Program-made: the position numbers and the translations under genes
Source: Anodontia alba
Lineage: Eukaryota > Mollusca > Bivalvia > Lucinida > Lucinidae
NCBI GenBank assembly: GCA_964016985.1
Contig: OZ024833.1
Coordinates: 60,277,463 to 60,341,462, forward strand
Direction: 5' to 3'
Length of the DNA stretch: 64,000 bases
Shown: piece after piece, positions 40,795-52,625 of the stretch
Layout: every line of letters begins with the position of its first letter
Numbering within the stretch: the stretch's first letter is position 1
Notes under the pieces: model-generated
The model's database searches: none
Seen by the model: only the letters and a program-made list of their open reading frames with translations
Told to the model about the DNA's origin: nothing

Positions 40795-41170
40795 TTTCAT
40801 CAAAAAAGTATCAATATCATTATTTCCCCACAAGACATACCTTCTCGGGTATTCGCCGTAATTTTCACACAAGGCCAATTTCAGTGAGTAGCTACAACAT
40901 AAGCTTTTGTGGAGAAATAAGATAAAATTATCACCTGGCAACACCTCTTATCTGGAGCTATGTTCAAATCCCACAGTTAATTAGTGTTACAGTAATTACC
41001 CTACCTATTGGTACAGACTAGCCAGAGCAAACAGCTTAGACCCAGATCAGATGCAGCATTCTGCAGTATCTGATCAGGGTCTACATGATTTGCCACACAT
41101 TAAGCTGTTTTGAGATACATCAGCATATAGTAAAATGCACATTCAAATTTTAGGACAAGTACGGTAAGGA
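40795..41170. mobile_element. worn C copy and an L copy
   Basis: 40,820-40,935: CCCCACAAGACATACCTTCT, GTGAGTAGCTACAACATAAG, TTGTGGAGAAATAAG. 40,985-41,165: L with TTACCCTACCTATTGGTACA, AGACCCAGATCAGATGCAGC, CAAATTTTAGGACAAGTACGG. The minisatellite starts about 120 bp further on. Confidence 0.55.
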
Positions 41171-41289
41171 GTGATGATGTATATTTTGGGTTAGTATGGT
41201 AAGCTTAGCCAGGCTATTGATATGAGCATTTAAGACATTATATGAGACCCAATGTGAGAAAATGTCCCTTACAGTGTTTTCTGGCACAA

Positions 41290-44200
41290 AACAACAGAAT
41301 GCCTTATCACAACTGAACCAGATGATGAGCTTGTGATCACGCTGATACCACATGGACAAGCTTATGATCATGCTGCTGTCATATGAGGAGCTTGTTATCA
41401 TGTTGAAGTCATACCAGAAGCTTATTATCATGTTAGTCATATGACGAGCACATGATCATGTTACAGTCATGGCACTTGTGATCATGTAGCAGTCATGTGA
41501 AGAGCTAGTGATTATATAAAGAGCTTGTGATTAGGCTGCAGTCATACCAGGAGCTCGTGGTCATGTTGCAGTCATAGGAGGAGCTTGCGATCATGTTGCA
41601 GTCCTATATGGAGCTTATAATCATGTTGCAGTCATATGAGGAGCTTGTGATCATGTTGCAGTCCTATATGGAGCTTGTGATCATGTTGCAGTAATATGAG
41701 GAGCTTGTGATCATGTTGCAGTAATATGAGGGGCTTGTGATCATGTTGCAGTAATATTAGGAGCTTGTGATCATGCTGCAGTCATATAAGGAGCTTGTGA
41801 TCATGTTGCAGTCATATGAGGAGCTTGTGACAATGTTGCAATCATATGAGGAGCTTTTGATTAAGCTGCAGTCCTATGAGAAGCACATGGTCATGTTGCA
41901 GTCATGGCACTTGTGATAATGTTGAAGCCCTGAAGCGCTAGTGATCATTTTGAAGTCATATAAATAGCTTGTGATTAGGCTGCAGTCATACCAGGTGCTC
42001 CTAATCATGCTGCAGTCAATTGAGGAGCTTGTGATGATGCTGCACTGCAGTCATATGAGGAGCTTGTGATCGTGTTGCAATCATATAAGGAGCTTCTGAT
42101 TAGGCTGCAGTCATATGAGGAGATATGATCATGTTGCAGTCATTTGAGGAGCATATGATAATGTTGCAGTTATAGTACTTGTGATCATGTTTCAGTCATG
42201 GTACTTGTGATCATGTTGCAAATATGTGTAGGATTAGTGATCATGTTGCAGCAATATGAGGAGCTTGTGATTAAGCTGCAGTCATATGAGGTGCTGGTGA
42301 TCATGCTGCAGTCATTTGAGGAGCTAGTGAACAATGCTGCAGTTATATGAGGAGCTTCTGATCATGCAGCTATATGAGAAGTTCATGATCATATAGCAGT
42401 CACATGAGAAGCTCATGATTATGTTGCAGTTACATTGGGAGCTCATGATCATGTTGCAGTCATATGAGGAGCTAATGCGATCATGCTGAAGTCATATGAA
42501 GAGCTTGTGATTATCGCGCAGTCATATGAACTTGTGATCATGCTGCAGTCATATGAGAAGCCTTTGGTTATGCAGCCGTATGAGGAGTTTATGCTCATGT
42601 TATAGTCATAGAGGAGCTAATGATCATGTTGCTGTCATATGGGGAGTTCATGATGATGCTGCAGTCACACAAGTAGCTCATGATCATGATGCAGTCTTAT
42701 TTGGAGCTCATGGTCATGCTGCAATCATATGAGCAGCTCATGATCATGTAGCAGCCACAGCCATATGAGGCACTCATGATCATTCTATATGAGGAGCTTG
42801 TGAACATGCTGCAATCACAGCAATGTTGCAGTCATAAGAGGGGGTAATGATCATGCAGCAGCCATATGAGAAGTCCATGATAATGCTGCAGTCATATGAG
42901 GAGCTCATGATCATATTGCAGCCATATGAGGGGCTCATGATCATGCTGCATCCATATGAGGAGCTCATGATCATGCTGCAGTCATACGAGGTGCATATGA
43001 TTATGTAGCAGTCATATGTTGGATTCACAATAATGATCCAGTCATATGAGGAGCTAATGATCATGTGGCAGCCATATGAGGAGCTCATGATCATCATGTG
43101 GCAGTCATATGAGGAGCTTATGATCATGTCATATGAGAAGCTCATGACAATGTCATATGAGAAGCTTGTGATCATGTTGCAGCTATATGTGGAGTTAATG
43201 ATCATGTTGCAGTCATATGAGGAGCTCCTGGTCATGTTGCAGTCATATGAGGAGTTCATGATCATTGTACAATCATATGTGGAGCTCATGATCATGTTGT
43301 CATCATTTGAGATGCTCATGATCATGTTGCAGCCATATGAGCTCATGATCATGCTGTAGTCATATGATGAGCTAATTATCATGTAGCAGTCATATGAAGA
43401 GCTTATGATTGTGCTGTAGTCATATGAGGAGCTAGTGACCATTTAGCAGTCCTATTAGGAGCTCATGATCATGTCATATGAGTAGGTCCTGCCCATGTTA
43501 TATGAAGACCTTGTGATCATGTTGCAGCTTTGTGATCATATTGCAGCTATCTGAAGAGTTCATGATAATGTTGCTGTCATATGAGAAGCTTATGATCATG
43601 TTACAATCATATGGGGAGCTTATGATCATGCTGCAGACATATGAGGAGCTTATGATCATGCTGTAGTCATATGAGGAGCTTATGATCATGTTCCAGTCAT
43701 ATGGGGAGCTCATGATCATTTTAAATCAATTGAGGAGTTCATGACCATGTTGCAGTCATATGAGTAGCTCATGATCATGTTTCAGTTATATGAGGAGCTC
43801 ATAATCATGTTCAATCATATGAGGAGCTCATGATTATGCTGCAGCCAAATGAGGAGATCATAGTCATGTTGCTGTCACATCAGGAGCTGGTAATCATGTG
43901 GTGTCATGTAAGAAGCTAATGATCATGCTGTTGTTATATGAGGAGCTCAACATCATGTTGTAGTCACATGAGTAGCTCATGATCATGCTGCAGTTGTATG
44001 AAGAACTAATGATCATGCTGCAGTCATATGAGGAGATCATGATCATGCCACAGTAATATGAGGAGCTCATGATCATGCTGAAGCTGTATGAGAAGCTCAT
44101 GATCATGTTAAAGTCCTATGTGGAGCTTGTGACCATACTGCTGTCATATGAGGAGTTTGTGATTATGCTGTAGTAATATATGGAGCCCATGCTCATGCTG

Positions 44201-44715
44201 AAGTCATATGAGAAGCTGGAGATCATGTTGCAGTCATATGAAGAGCTCATCATCATGTTGCAGTCACACAAGTAGCTCATAAACATGCTACAGTCATATT
44301 AGGAGCTAATGATCATGTTACAGTCATATGAGGTCCTGGGGATAATGGTAAGATCATATGAGGAGTTCATAATCATGTTTTTGCCACATGAGGAGTTCAT
44401 GATCAGTGAAATATGGAGCTCATGGTCATACTGCAGTCATATGAGGAGCTAATGATCACATTGCAGTCATATGAGGAGCTCATGATCATGCTGCAGCCAT
44501 ATGAGGAGCTCATGAACATGCTGCTGTCATATGAGTTCATGATCATGCTGCAGTCATATGAAATGATCATGCTGCAAAAATATAAGGAGCTCATGATCAT
44601 GTTGCAGTCATATGAGGAGCTCATGATCATGACAGTATCATATAAGGAGCTGATGATCATGTAGCAGTCATATGAGGAGCTGATGATCATGCTGCAGTCA
44701 TATGAGGAGCTCTTG
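41290..44715 (+). repeat. 30-bp minisatellite, about 110 units
   Basis: Consensus unit: CATATGAG, GAGCTC, ATGATCAT, G, CTGCAG, T. NdeI, SacI, BclI and PstI palindromes follow each other with almost no spacer. Units are diverged, especially at the left (41,290-42,700); common changes are GAGCTTGTGATCATG and indels of 1-10 bp. Because 30 is divisible by three, long frames open on both strands (for example 42,780-43,442, minus; repeated SSYDCSMI). These are translations of the repeat, not genes. Confidence 0.95.
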
Positions 44716-45544
44716 TAACCACACATACAAGTCAGACCAAAATAAAATGTCCAGAGGGATAATTTTTACCAAAAAAATATCTTGGTGACCTAGTTTCATG
44801 GGAGGAGAGTTGGAATGGTGAGATGCATGCAGTGTCCAAATCTGAGGGTGCTCACAAAGTAGTGGATACTTGATATCACACCCACCCACCCCCTGCCCCC
44901 CACCCCCTACCCCACCCCCTCAAATAATTGACCAGATATATTTTTTTGCAAAAATGAATAATGTTTTTGTGTTACTAGGATGCACACAATGATGAAGTTT
45001 GTGGAGATTTGTGTGTATTTGAGTTTTATCTCAGCCACTGAAACCTGACTAAGGATCTACCTTTTCACAAAAATAGGGCAATGTCCTAGTTTTGTGGGAA
45101 TTTTTAAGCTCATGGAATGCAGGTTGTGGTAAAATTGAAAATGCTGGCTGGGAGTGAAAATACAAAATTCATCCTGAAAAACCAGACTGAATGATGATAG
45201 TTGTAAAAAGTAGGTCATGGTGACCCAATTTCAATGGAAAATAACCTGGGTGGTAAAATGCAGGCAGTTCAAGGTGACAGTCACACATTGGGGAAAAGAT
45301 ATGAGCCTGATCCCCTCAAAAAGGCAGACCATTCTCCATTTCTTCAGAAGTAGATCTTAGTAACCTACATGTAATTTTAAGGGCAGTACACTGGGGTGAA
45401 GCTGAGGAAGTTGACCAGTGTGGTAGCCTAATATAATCAAAGCACTGAGAGTGCTGATGGAGGTGATTGCCTGAACTCTTGAACTGATTGGGATTTATGT
45501 TGAAATTATAAAAAAAAGCAATATATAAACAATACATAATAATA
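44716..45544. other. unassigned sequence with one AGGTCATGGTGACC site
   Basis: C-rich patch 44,880-44,930. At 45,213-45,225 GGTCATGGTGACC is another perfect inverted GGTCA pair with a 3-bp spacer. Two loosely related blocks here (GACCTAGTTTCATGG, GACCCAATTTCAATGG) suggest an old tandem-repeat element. Confidence 0.4.
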
Positions 45545-45975
45545 ATGGCAACCCCTTTGGGGTTTTACCTATTTAATGCAGATGTCTGCATTTTAAGTAC
45601 AGATATTTCTTTTAATAAATACAGTTATATGAGATTTTTGGAATTACAGATATCTTTAATTGAAATACAGATATATGTAATTGAACTAGAGATTTCTCTA
45701 ACAAAATGCACATCTCTATTTTCGATCATAATATAGATCTGCATTTCAATTAGAGATATCTACATTTCAATTAAAGATCTCAAATTAAGCTGGATTCTGG
45801 ATATCTGCATTCAAAATACAGGTATCTCTAGTTAAAATGCGTATATCTGTATTTGAAATGAGAGTTTTGAAATTAAAAACATGTATCTGTATTTCAATTA
45901 GTGATATCATCATTTCAGTTAGAGATACATGTATTTATGACTGAAATAGAGATATCTCTATTCACTCCACTTACT
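45545..45975. repeat. degenerate array of AGAGATATCT and ATTTCAATTA palindromes
   Basis: Alternating blocks ACAGATATCT, TTAATTGAAATACAG, TAGAGATATCTACATTTCAATTA, GATATCTGCATT. Both block types are short palindromes or near-palindromes in either orientation, with no fixed period. The 63-codon ORF is a repeat reading. Confidence 0.75.
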
Positions 45976-47790
45976 GGAAACTGATTTACCTCCCTCGCCA
46001 ATTTTTACATGCACACAGTTCACCTGTTACAAATACCGATGTGATGGATGGCACCTACCCCACCCCCCATCCCCCCTTAGAGATGACAAAAAGGAATCCG
46101 TTAAAGCTGCTCAAGCTTTCACATCATCTCTCCTCATATTTTTGGTTACAAACAAGCAAACATAAACTTCATTTACATAGTCCGCCATCTTTGTTGTGCC
46201 AAAAGACAGCTTGAGAATAGCCCCTTCTCCTTTTTTTTTTCTGTGGTTAGTAGGACCACTGCTAGGGTATGTTTTTTTTGTTTTGTTTTTTTTCAGAGAT
46301 TACTATAGAGTGCAGAATTTGCACTGATTTCTGGTTGCGTCTCACGGTTTAATGTACTGGATGGGGGCATGATTTAGTGAAAAAAAAAAAAAAAAAAAAA
46401 TGAAGATTCCTGCAATTTTCTCTGTGATTTTCATTTTTTTCCAGACCTTAAAGTATTCAAGAAGTCGTTTTTCGTTCATTTTTCTCTGACATGAAAATGA
46501 GGTATCAAATTTATTGATAAAAATTCTATGATATTGCTCATCATATCAGTGTATGGATCAGTTGCTTTACATGTTACAAAGGGAAACAACTCAGCTTTTA
46601 AGTTACTGAGGCTATACAAGGGAAACAACTCCATCACCAGACAGCATTATGTTGGCAGGAAATGCCAGTCATATTCTTTAGATATTTTATTCTGATAATA
46701 ATGGTAGAAAGTAAGTATTTTAAGGACTATTTTGTGACTGTTTGCGTGTTCTGAAGCAGAATTTAGGCGAACTGTTATAAGGGTACGAAATGATCTACAA
46801 AACGTCCCGCTTATTACCGAGAAATATGGGCCAAGTTGGTCAGTTTGAGCAATACTCTCGCGTAGCTTTTACCAGGGCACTAGATAAGTAGAAAGAAATG
46901 AAGACATGCAGAATACTTAATAAGTGAGTTAATGCCTTGTGGATTTTGACCTTCCCCACCCCAACTCTGTGTCTCATTGGGAGAGCTCATCCTCTTTTGC
47001 AAATTCCTAAATCATCTCTGATTGTTAGACAACGCTGTGCTGTTGATTTGGTGTGTTTTACTAGAGTACTGGAGTATTCATAATAGTCCGATATTGTACT
47101 CAATATGATCAAAATCTTATTTCTTAAAAAAGTTTGATGTTTTTTTTTCTTTTTGTTCATTTATTTGCTATTTATAAACATCGGCGTGTATAGAGCTAAT
47201 ATGTTTAAATGTAGAATTTAGCACTATCAGCGGTAGCAGGGATCTATTTTTTTAGAAGTGATTTTAGGTAGTTATTAAGTAGGTATTTTTCAGCTGAACG
47301 GATAGTAGAAATGCAGTATAGTAAGTCTGGTGGCGGTAAACCGTGCCAAAAAAATCATAATTTCGGTGTTAAACCCAAACAAATAAACAGATGGCTGGCA
47401 GAATTTCAAGCATTCCCAAAGCAGTGCTACTAAGACTCAATTCATCCATGCAGGGCAGTTATATCCCTTAGCTGCAGCAAAGGAGTTAAAAGGGATTAAA
47501 GAGACAAATAAAGCCATAACTGATACAAATAATGGTATAAAAAAGACAAGTGAAGAAATGAATGGGGTCAGTCTAGCCTGCACTTGCAGCTATAATTCAT
47601 TTTCTGCAATGCTTTATGGCCTCTGTTCCAATATGTCAATATAATTCTTGTTATAAACTCAAAATTGGTTAAGAATGCAAAATAAACATTGTGATTTCAA
47701 TAAAATTCATGCTTTTCAGACAGAATCAATGTTACACAAGCACTCCTCTTGTCATGGCAATATTACTACCATAATTTCTCCAATTATCCT
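45976..47790. other. least repetitive stretch of the window; no gene found
   Basis: C-rich patch at 46,060, poly-A at 46,380-46,400, T-rich tracts near 46,230 and 46,275. At 47,330-47,390 GGTGGCGGTAAACCGTGCC...GGTGTTAAACCCAAACAAATAAAC resembles the 3' tail of a bivalve SINE. Frames are short and without known motifs. An exon of a gene whose remainder lies outside cannot be excluded. Confidence 0.35.
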
Positions 47791-47799
47791 GGCATCACA

Positions 47800-47975
47800 A
47801 CCAATTACCATACTTATCCTAAAATTGTATTGCAGCAAATTTACTACCTGGTGGAATGAGTGGCAAACAGTGCAGACTCAGATCAAACTACTCCTTCAGG
47901 AGCAGTCTGATCTGGGTCTGCACTGTTTGGTCAAACACTTTTGTTCCAATATTTTGAGTATTTACAGAGTTTACT
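47800..47975 (-). mobile_element. L-family repeat
   Basis: TTACCATACTTATCCTAAAA, GCAAACAGTGCAGACTCAGA, GGAGCAGTCTGATCTGGGTC, GTTCCAATATTTTGAGT. Confidence 0.6.
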
Positions 47976-48077
47976 TGATAGAACAGCAGAAATACCATTA
48001 ACTTCAAGACATAACTTTGTAAAGGTGTTGCTGCTTATTTTCCTTTCATTATGTTACATTGTTATACAGAATATTAA

Positions 48078-48328
48078 AGCTTAGCATGCTGGGTAAAAAA
48101 ATTCAGGCAAGCAACAATTTGAAATATTGTTTTTCTTATCCTTTCCAGATAAAAAAAAAGTTTTGCATTTCATGCTGATTCCTAGAGAGAAATGTCAAAC
48201 CCTATTTTCTAAGAATGGGCTTTGACATTGCATGCTGTCTCTTTAAAAGAAATGTCAAATTCCATTTTGGGTTAAAATTAGGAAAAATACCACCAATCTG
48301 TTGAATCTGCCCAGAGAGTGCTAAAGGT
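48078..48328. mobile_element. I-like MITE with a duplicated arm segment
   Basis: AGCATGCTGGGTAAAAAAATTC at left and TCTGCCCAGAGAGTGCTAAAG at right. GAAATGTCAAACCCTATTTT and GAAATGTCAAATTCCATTTT are two copies of the right arm. Confidence 0.6.
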
Positions 48329-48365
48329 TAATTTCATAGTTCCGGATAAAGCACTTTTTTTTTTT

Positions 48366-48578
48366 CAACCCCTTGTCATGCTGAATAAATTAAGATGCCA
48401 CTCCCACTTCTAATTGTCAGCCAATCAGATTCCTTGATCCAGATTGTTGATATAAATTCACATACTGAATGGCAAAAAGCGCAGATCCAGATCAATTGGC
48501 TTCTTCAGAAGCCAACTGATCTGGATCTACACTGTTTCTTAAGGCAGGTATATCCTGGTTCAGCAGGACAAGGGTTAA
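48366..48578 (+). mobile_element. J-family MITE
   Basis: CAACCCCTTGTCATGCTGAA (left TTAA lost) to GGTTCAGCAGGACAAGGG with TTAA (48,575-48,578); core CAGATCAATTGGCTTCTTCA. Confidence 0.8.
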
Positions 48579-48591
48579 AAAAAAGTATTGA

Positions 48592-48746
48592 CTTTTTTCT
48601 CTACAAAAAACATATATTGTGGGTACTCATTAGAAACTCCTCATTGCAGCACTTCACAATACATGTTTTTTTGGCTTCCAACTGATCTGGATCTATACTG
48701 TTTGCAAAGGCAGGGTATATCCGGGTTCAGCAGGACAAGGGTTAAG
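48592..48746. mobile_element. C half and J half joined
   Basis: C: TCTACAAAAAACATATATTG, GTGGGTACTCATTAGAAACT. From 48,673: CTTCCAACTGATCTGGATCT to TTCAGCAGGACAAGGGTTAA, the right half of J. Either two truncations or a recombination between cores. Confidence 0.55.
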
Positions 48747-48849
48747 AATATCCCTCTTGACACAACAGAATTTATTCATAAACATTTGAAATCCCTTATA
48801 TTTCTTATTTTCTCATAGGTGCTTTCAAACTGATGTTAACATATATCAT

Positions 48850-49380
48850 ATTCAACCTAAATATTGGGACTCCTTTTTACTGCCTGATTATGTGTCTAAA
48901 AACTGCTGCATGAATGGGAAATGATGATGATGAGTTCAGATTTAACGACACATCAAATAAATGGGAAAGAGTACAGACACTGATCAGACAGTGCATTCTG
49001 CAGCATCAGAGCTGGGTCTACACTGTTTGTTGGTTGGTGTTGAGGTTTTACGGCCCAGTCAACCCAATGGGGTCATGTCGAGCGCGATCAGTTTACCTAA
49101 CCGCACGTTTACTGGGCAGGCTTAGTCCTCTAAGCGGTTAACCAGTATTGTGCACATTCTTTCGCCAGAAACTGACAACTGCCCTTCTTGAATCAGCGGA
49201 AGGGAGAGAATGACCGTAGAAAATATTTCACGATCAATCTCCACAAAAGAATGGTGCCGACCTCGATGGGGGTCGAACCCGCAACCTCCTGGTCTCCAGT
49301 CGGACGCGCATCCAACTGCGCCACCGAGGCCGGCCCTACACTGTTTGCTCAGGCCTTTCTGTCCCAATACTTAGGATAAG
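48850..49380 (-). mobile_element. L-family repeat hosting SINE-1
   Basis: ACCTAAATATTGGGACTCC, GTACAGACACTGATCAGACA, GAGCTGGGTCTACACTGTTTG[SINE]CTACACTGTTTGCTCAGGCC, TGTCCCAATACTTAGGATAA. Confidence 0.6.
49030..49335 (-). mobile_element. SINE-1, full length with 12-bp target duplication
   Basis: CTACACTGTTTG at 49,018-49,029 and 49,336-49,347. Minus-strand box B GGGTTCGACCCC and body CAAGAAGGGCAGTTGTCAG, AGTAAACGTGCGGTTAGGT. Same target motif (CTACACTGT in an L repeat) as the 16,461 copy. Flank 49,381-49,710 shows an I-like arm (TTTCCCTAGAAAAATAAG) and nothing else. Confidence 0.9.
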
Positions 49381-49710
49381 TAAAGAGAAGATTCTCATGA
49401 AACGTTATGACCTATTTCCCTAGAAAAATAAGACTTAAAACATTTGAAACAGTCATCTGCTAAAATGTTTTAATTTTAGCATTTTAAGGATAATTGTCTT
49501 GCAACGCACATTGATGTATTGTCATCTAATTCACTTCAGCAACTACTTCACTTCTTAAAGATATTATTGTGGGCTTATTGCATTAATTCATCTAATCAAG
49601 GCTGTTCTTTCCACTATCTCTATTACAATCTTACACGGAATACTTGTATGTAATACCACAGACTCCAATGACACACATAGTACACTCATAGTAATACAGA
49701 TTCCAATAAC

Positions 49711-49924
49711 TTGGTGGTGGTGTTGAGATTTTATGGCTCAGTCAACCAAGAGGGTTATGTCTAGCACGGTCAGTTTACCTAACCACATTTTTACTGGGCA
49801 GGATTAGTTCTCTAAGCAGTTAACCAGTATTGTGCACATTCTTTTGCCAGAAACTGACAACTGCCCTTCTTGAATTAGCAGAAGGGTGAGAATGACCATA
49901 GAAAATATTTAATGATCAATCTCC
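49711..49924 (-). mobile_element. SINE-1, old copy lacking its tRNA head
   Basis: GTGTTGAGATTTTATGGCTC, GGTTATGTCTAGCACGGTCA, CTTGAATTAGCAGAAGGGTG, AAATATTTAATGATCAATCT, then stops. More diverged than the other copies. Confidence 0.75.
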
Positions 49925-49959
49925 TACAACTTGCATATGCAAGTACACTGGTTGGAATA

Positions 49960-51010
49960 CCACGGACAGCAATAACTTGCATAGAAAATTTGCAGTAATA
50001 CTACAGACTCCAATAACTTGCTTAGTATGCTCATAGTAATACCACAGACTCCAATAACTTGCTTAGTATACTCATAGTAATACCACAGAATCCAATAACT
50101 TGCTTAGTATACTCATAGTAATACCACAGAATCCAATAACTTTCTTAGTATACTCATAGTAATACCACAGACTCCAATAACTTGCTTAGTATACTCATAG
50201 TAATACCACAGACTCCAATAACTTGCTTAGTATACTCATAGTAATACCACAGAATCCAATAACTTGCTTAGTATACTCATAGTAATACCACAGACTCCAA
50301 TAACTTGCTTAGTATACTCATAGTAATACCACAGACTCCAATAACTTGCTTAGTATGCTCATAGTAATACCACAGACTCCAAAAACTTGCTTAGTATACT
50401 CATAGTAATACCACAGACTCCAATAACTTGCTTAGTATGCTCATAGTAATACCACAGACTCCAATAACTTGCTTAGTATACTCATAGTAATACCACAGAC
50501 TCCAATAACTTGCTTAGTATACTCATAGTAATACCACAGAATCCAATAACTTGCTAAGTATACTCATAGTAATACCACAGACTCCAATAACTTGCTTAGT
50601 ATACTCAAAAGTAATACCACAGACTCCAATAACTTGCTTAGTATGCTCATAGTAATACCACAGACTCCAATAACTTGCTTAGTATACTCATAGTAATACC
50701 ACAGACTCCAATAACTTGCTAAGTATACTCATAGTAATACCACAGACTCCAATAACTTGCTTAGTATACTCAAAAGTAATACCACAGACTCCAATAACTT
50801 GCTTAGTATACTCATAGTAATACCACAGACTCCAATAACTTGCTTAGTATACTCAAAAGTAATACCACAGACTCCAATAACTTGCTTAGTATACTCAAAA
50901 GTAATACCACAGACTCCAATAACTTGCTTAGTATACTCAAAAGTAATACCACAAACTCCAATAACTTGCTTAGTATACTCAAAAGTAATACCACAGACTC
51001 CAATAAAATT
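49960..51010 (+). repeat. 41/42-bp minisatellite, about 25 units
   Basis: Unit: TATACTCATAGTAATACCAC, AGACTCCAATAACTTGCTTAG (41 bp). A 42-bp variant with ACTCAAAAGTAATACC occurs at about 50,605 and 50,770, and dominates the last four or five units. Consecutive 42-bp units produce long in-frame readings on both strands, which are artefacts. Confidence 0.95.
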
Positions 51011-51091
51011 AGTACACTTGTAGTAACACCAGACTTTCCACTGTCTCTATTACAAATTCATATATTACACTCACAGTATCACTTACAGTGC

Positions 51092-51372
51092 TGTGGGCAA
51101 ATTCAGCAGATGACAAACTGAGGATATTTTTTTCTTATTTCCCCAGAAAATAAGATTTGAAATACACACAAAATCACAAACTGTGAAACAAAGTAAAGAG
51201 CTCAATGTCGTGTAGATTTGAAGACATAATATCCCTGTTGCAACCTATTTTTGAAATTTTATGCCAATTTTGTCTTTAAGGAGACAATTTGCATGAAATA
51301 TCAAACCCTATTTTCTGGGAAAATAAGAAAAAAATATTTCAAAATGTTTTCTGCTGTAATGCTAAGTGGTAA
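51092..51372. mobile_element. I-family MITE with an ~80-bp insert
   Basis: CAAATTCAGCAGATGACAAA, CCCCAGAAAATAAGATTTGA, then unrelated text 51,152-51,240, then TTTATGCCAATTTTGTCTTT, GGAGACAATTTGCATGAAAT and CCTATTTTCTGGG. Confidence 0.6.
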
Positions 51373-51608
51373 TAATTATTATGAACTCGCATAAAGTACA
51401 CTCCTAGTAATACCAGAGTCTCCAATAACTAGAAAATAACCACTAAATGTTCAATAACTCATCCTTTCTCTATAATTTCGAAACTAATTAATTTATATTC
51501 TCTGTTATGTAAGCTTTTTGCTGTCATAATTCACTCAATATCAGTTTTCACAGACACCTTATTTTCTCATATTTCTTTCCGTCCATCAAACTTCATCATA
51601 AAATTGTC

Positions 51609-51803
51609 CAGAGGATTTGTTAAGGAGGAGCATTTGGTGATAATTCTATGATATGTTTTTTTCATTTTCTACATAATAAACATATGTTGTGGGTACTCAT
51701 TAGAAGTGCCTCACAGAAGCATTTTTAATAATTACTCACAACATATGTTTGATGGAAAAATCAGAAAAATCCAAGAATTATCACCAAAAATGCTTCTTAA
51801 TGC
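51609..51803. mobile_element. C-family MITE
   Basis: CAGAGGATTTGTTAAGGAGG, CATATGTTGTGGGTACTCAT, TTAATAATTACTCACAACAT, ATCACCAAAAATGCTTCTTAA. Confidence 0.75.
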
Positions 51804-51804
51804 T

Positions 51805-52106
51805 TACCACTCTGAGTAAAAATTTAAGTAGTTGACAAACTAATAATGTTTTTCTTATTTTTTCTAGAACATAGGACTAAACATCTCATACAAACTGGGT
51901 TTACAGGGGTATACATTATTTTTCTTATTTCTGCACAAAAACATAGATTGTGGGAACTCATTAGAACTGCCTCACTGAGACAGTTCTATTGAGTACCCAC
52001 AATCTATGTTTTGAACAAAAATATGAAAAATATCAGAGTTTTTTATCTGAAAATTTTCAGTTTTTGGAGGTGAAATTTCTATGTATTTGAATAGGCGTGT
52101 TTTCGT
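51805..52106. mobile_element. I fragment truncated by an E element
   Basis: I left part GTAAAAATTTAAGTAGTTGA, TTCTAGAACATAGGACTAAA to about 51,895. E follows: GGGTTTACAGGGGTATACAT, ACATAGATTGTGGGAACTCA, CCACAATCTATGTTTTGAAC, TGAATAGGCGTGTTTTCGT. Confidence 0.65.
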
Positions 52107-52279
52107 CATGCAGAGTCAACAATAGGCATACCAATAAAAGAAAAACAAAACCAAATGTGAGTCTTATCTTGCGAATCTCCTAAGATTTCTGTCGCTTTTC
52201 AGGAAGTAATTACTAAAAAATAAAGCCAGTCCTCAATATGCAGAACGAAGAATGAAGCCAAACACTTGCCATGCCCTAG

Positions 52280-52625
52280 ATTAACCCAATAAGCATGCTG
52301 GGTAAAAAATTCAGCAGATGACATTTTGAAATAATTTTCTTGTTTCTCATGGAAAATTGGGTTTGACACGTCATGCAAGCTGTCTCCTTTGGAAAAAAAA
52401 TGCATGAAATGTAAACACTTTTTTCTGGACAAAATCAGAAAAATATCAACTTACAGATGATATTTTCAAAATATTTTTTCCAGAAAATTATTTGACATTT
52501 CATACGAATTGACTTCTTTGAGGACAATCTTTGTAACATGTCATACCCTATTTTCTGGGCAAAATCAGAAAACTAATATCAGTTTGTCTTCTGCTCAATT
52601 TACATAGCAATGTTTAGACCTTTTT
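52280..52625. mobile_element. two adjacent I-family palindromes
   Basis: AGCATGCTGGGTAAAAAATT, ATTGGGTTTGACACGTCATG, TGCATGAAATGTAAACAC, then a second set: GAAAATTATTTGACATTTCA, ACATGTCATACCCTATTTTC, CTGCTCAATTTACATAGCA. Confidence 0.6.

Noticed and set aside
42780..43442. 220-codon open frame on the minus strand (repeated SSYDCSMI)
   Set aside because: It is the 30-bp minisatellite read in phase; the opposite strand is open as well and the frame is lost wherever units have indels.
50757..51121. Repeated open frames with SNTTDSNNLLSILK on + and LLLSILSKLLE on -
   Set aside because: In-phase reading of the 42-bp variant of the minisatellite; no start context or flanking coding signal.
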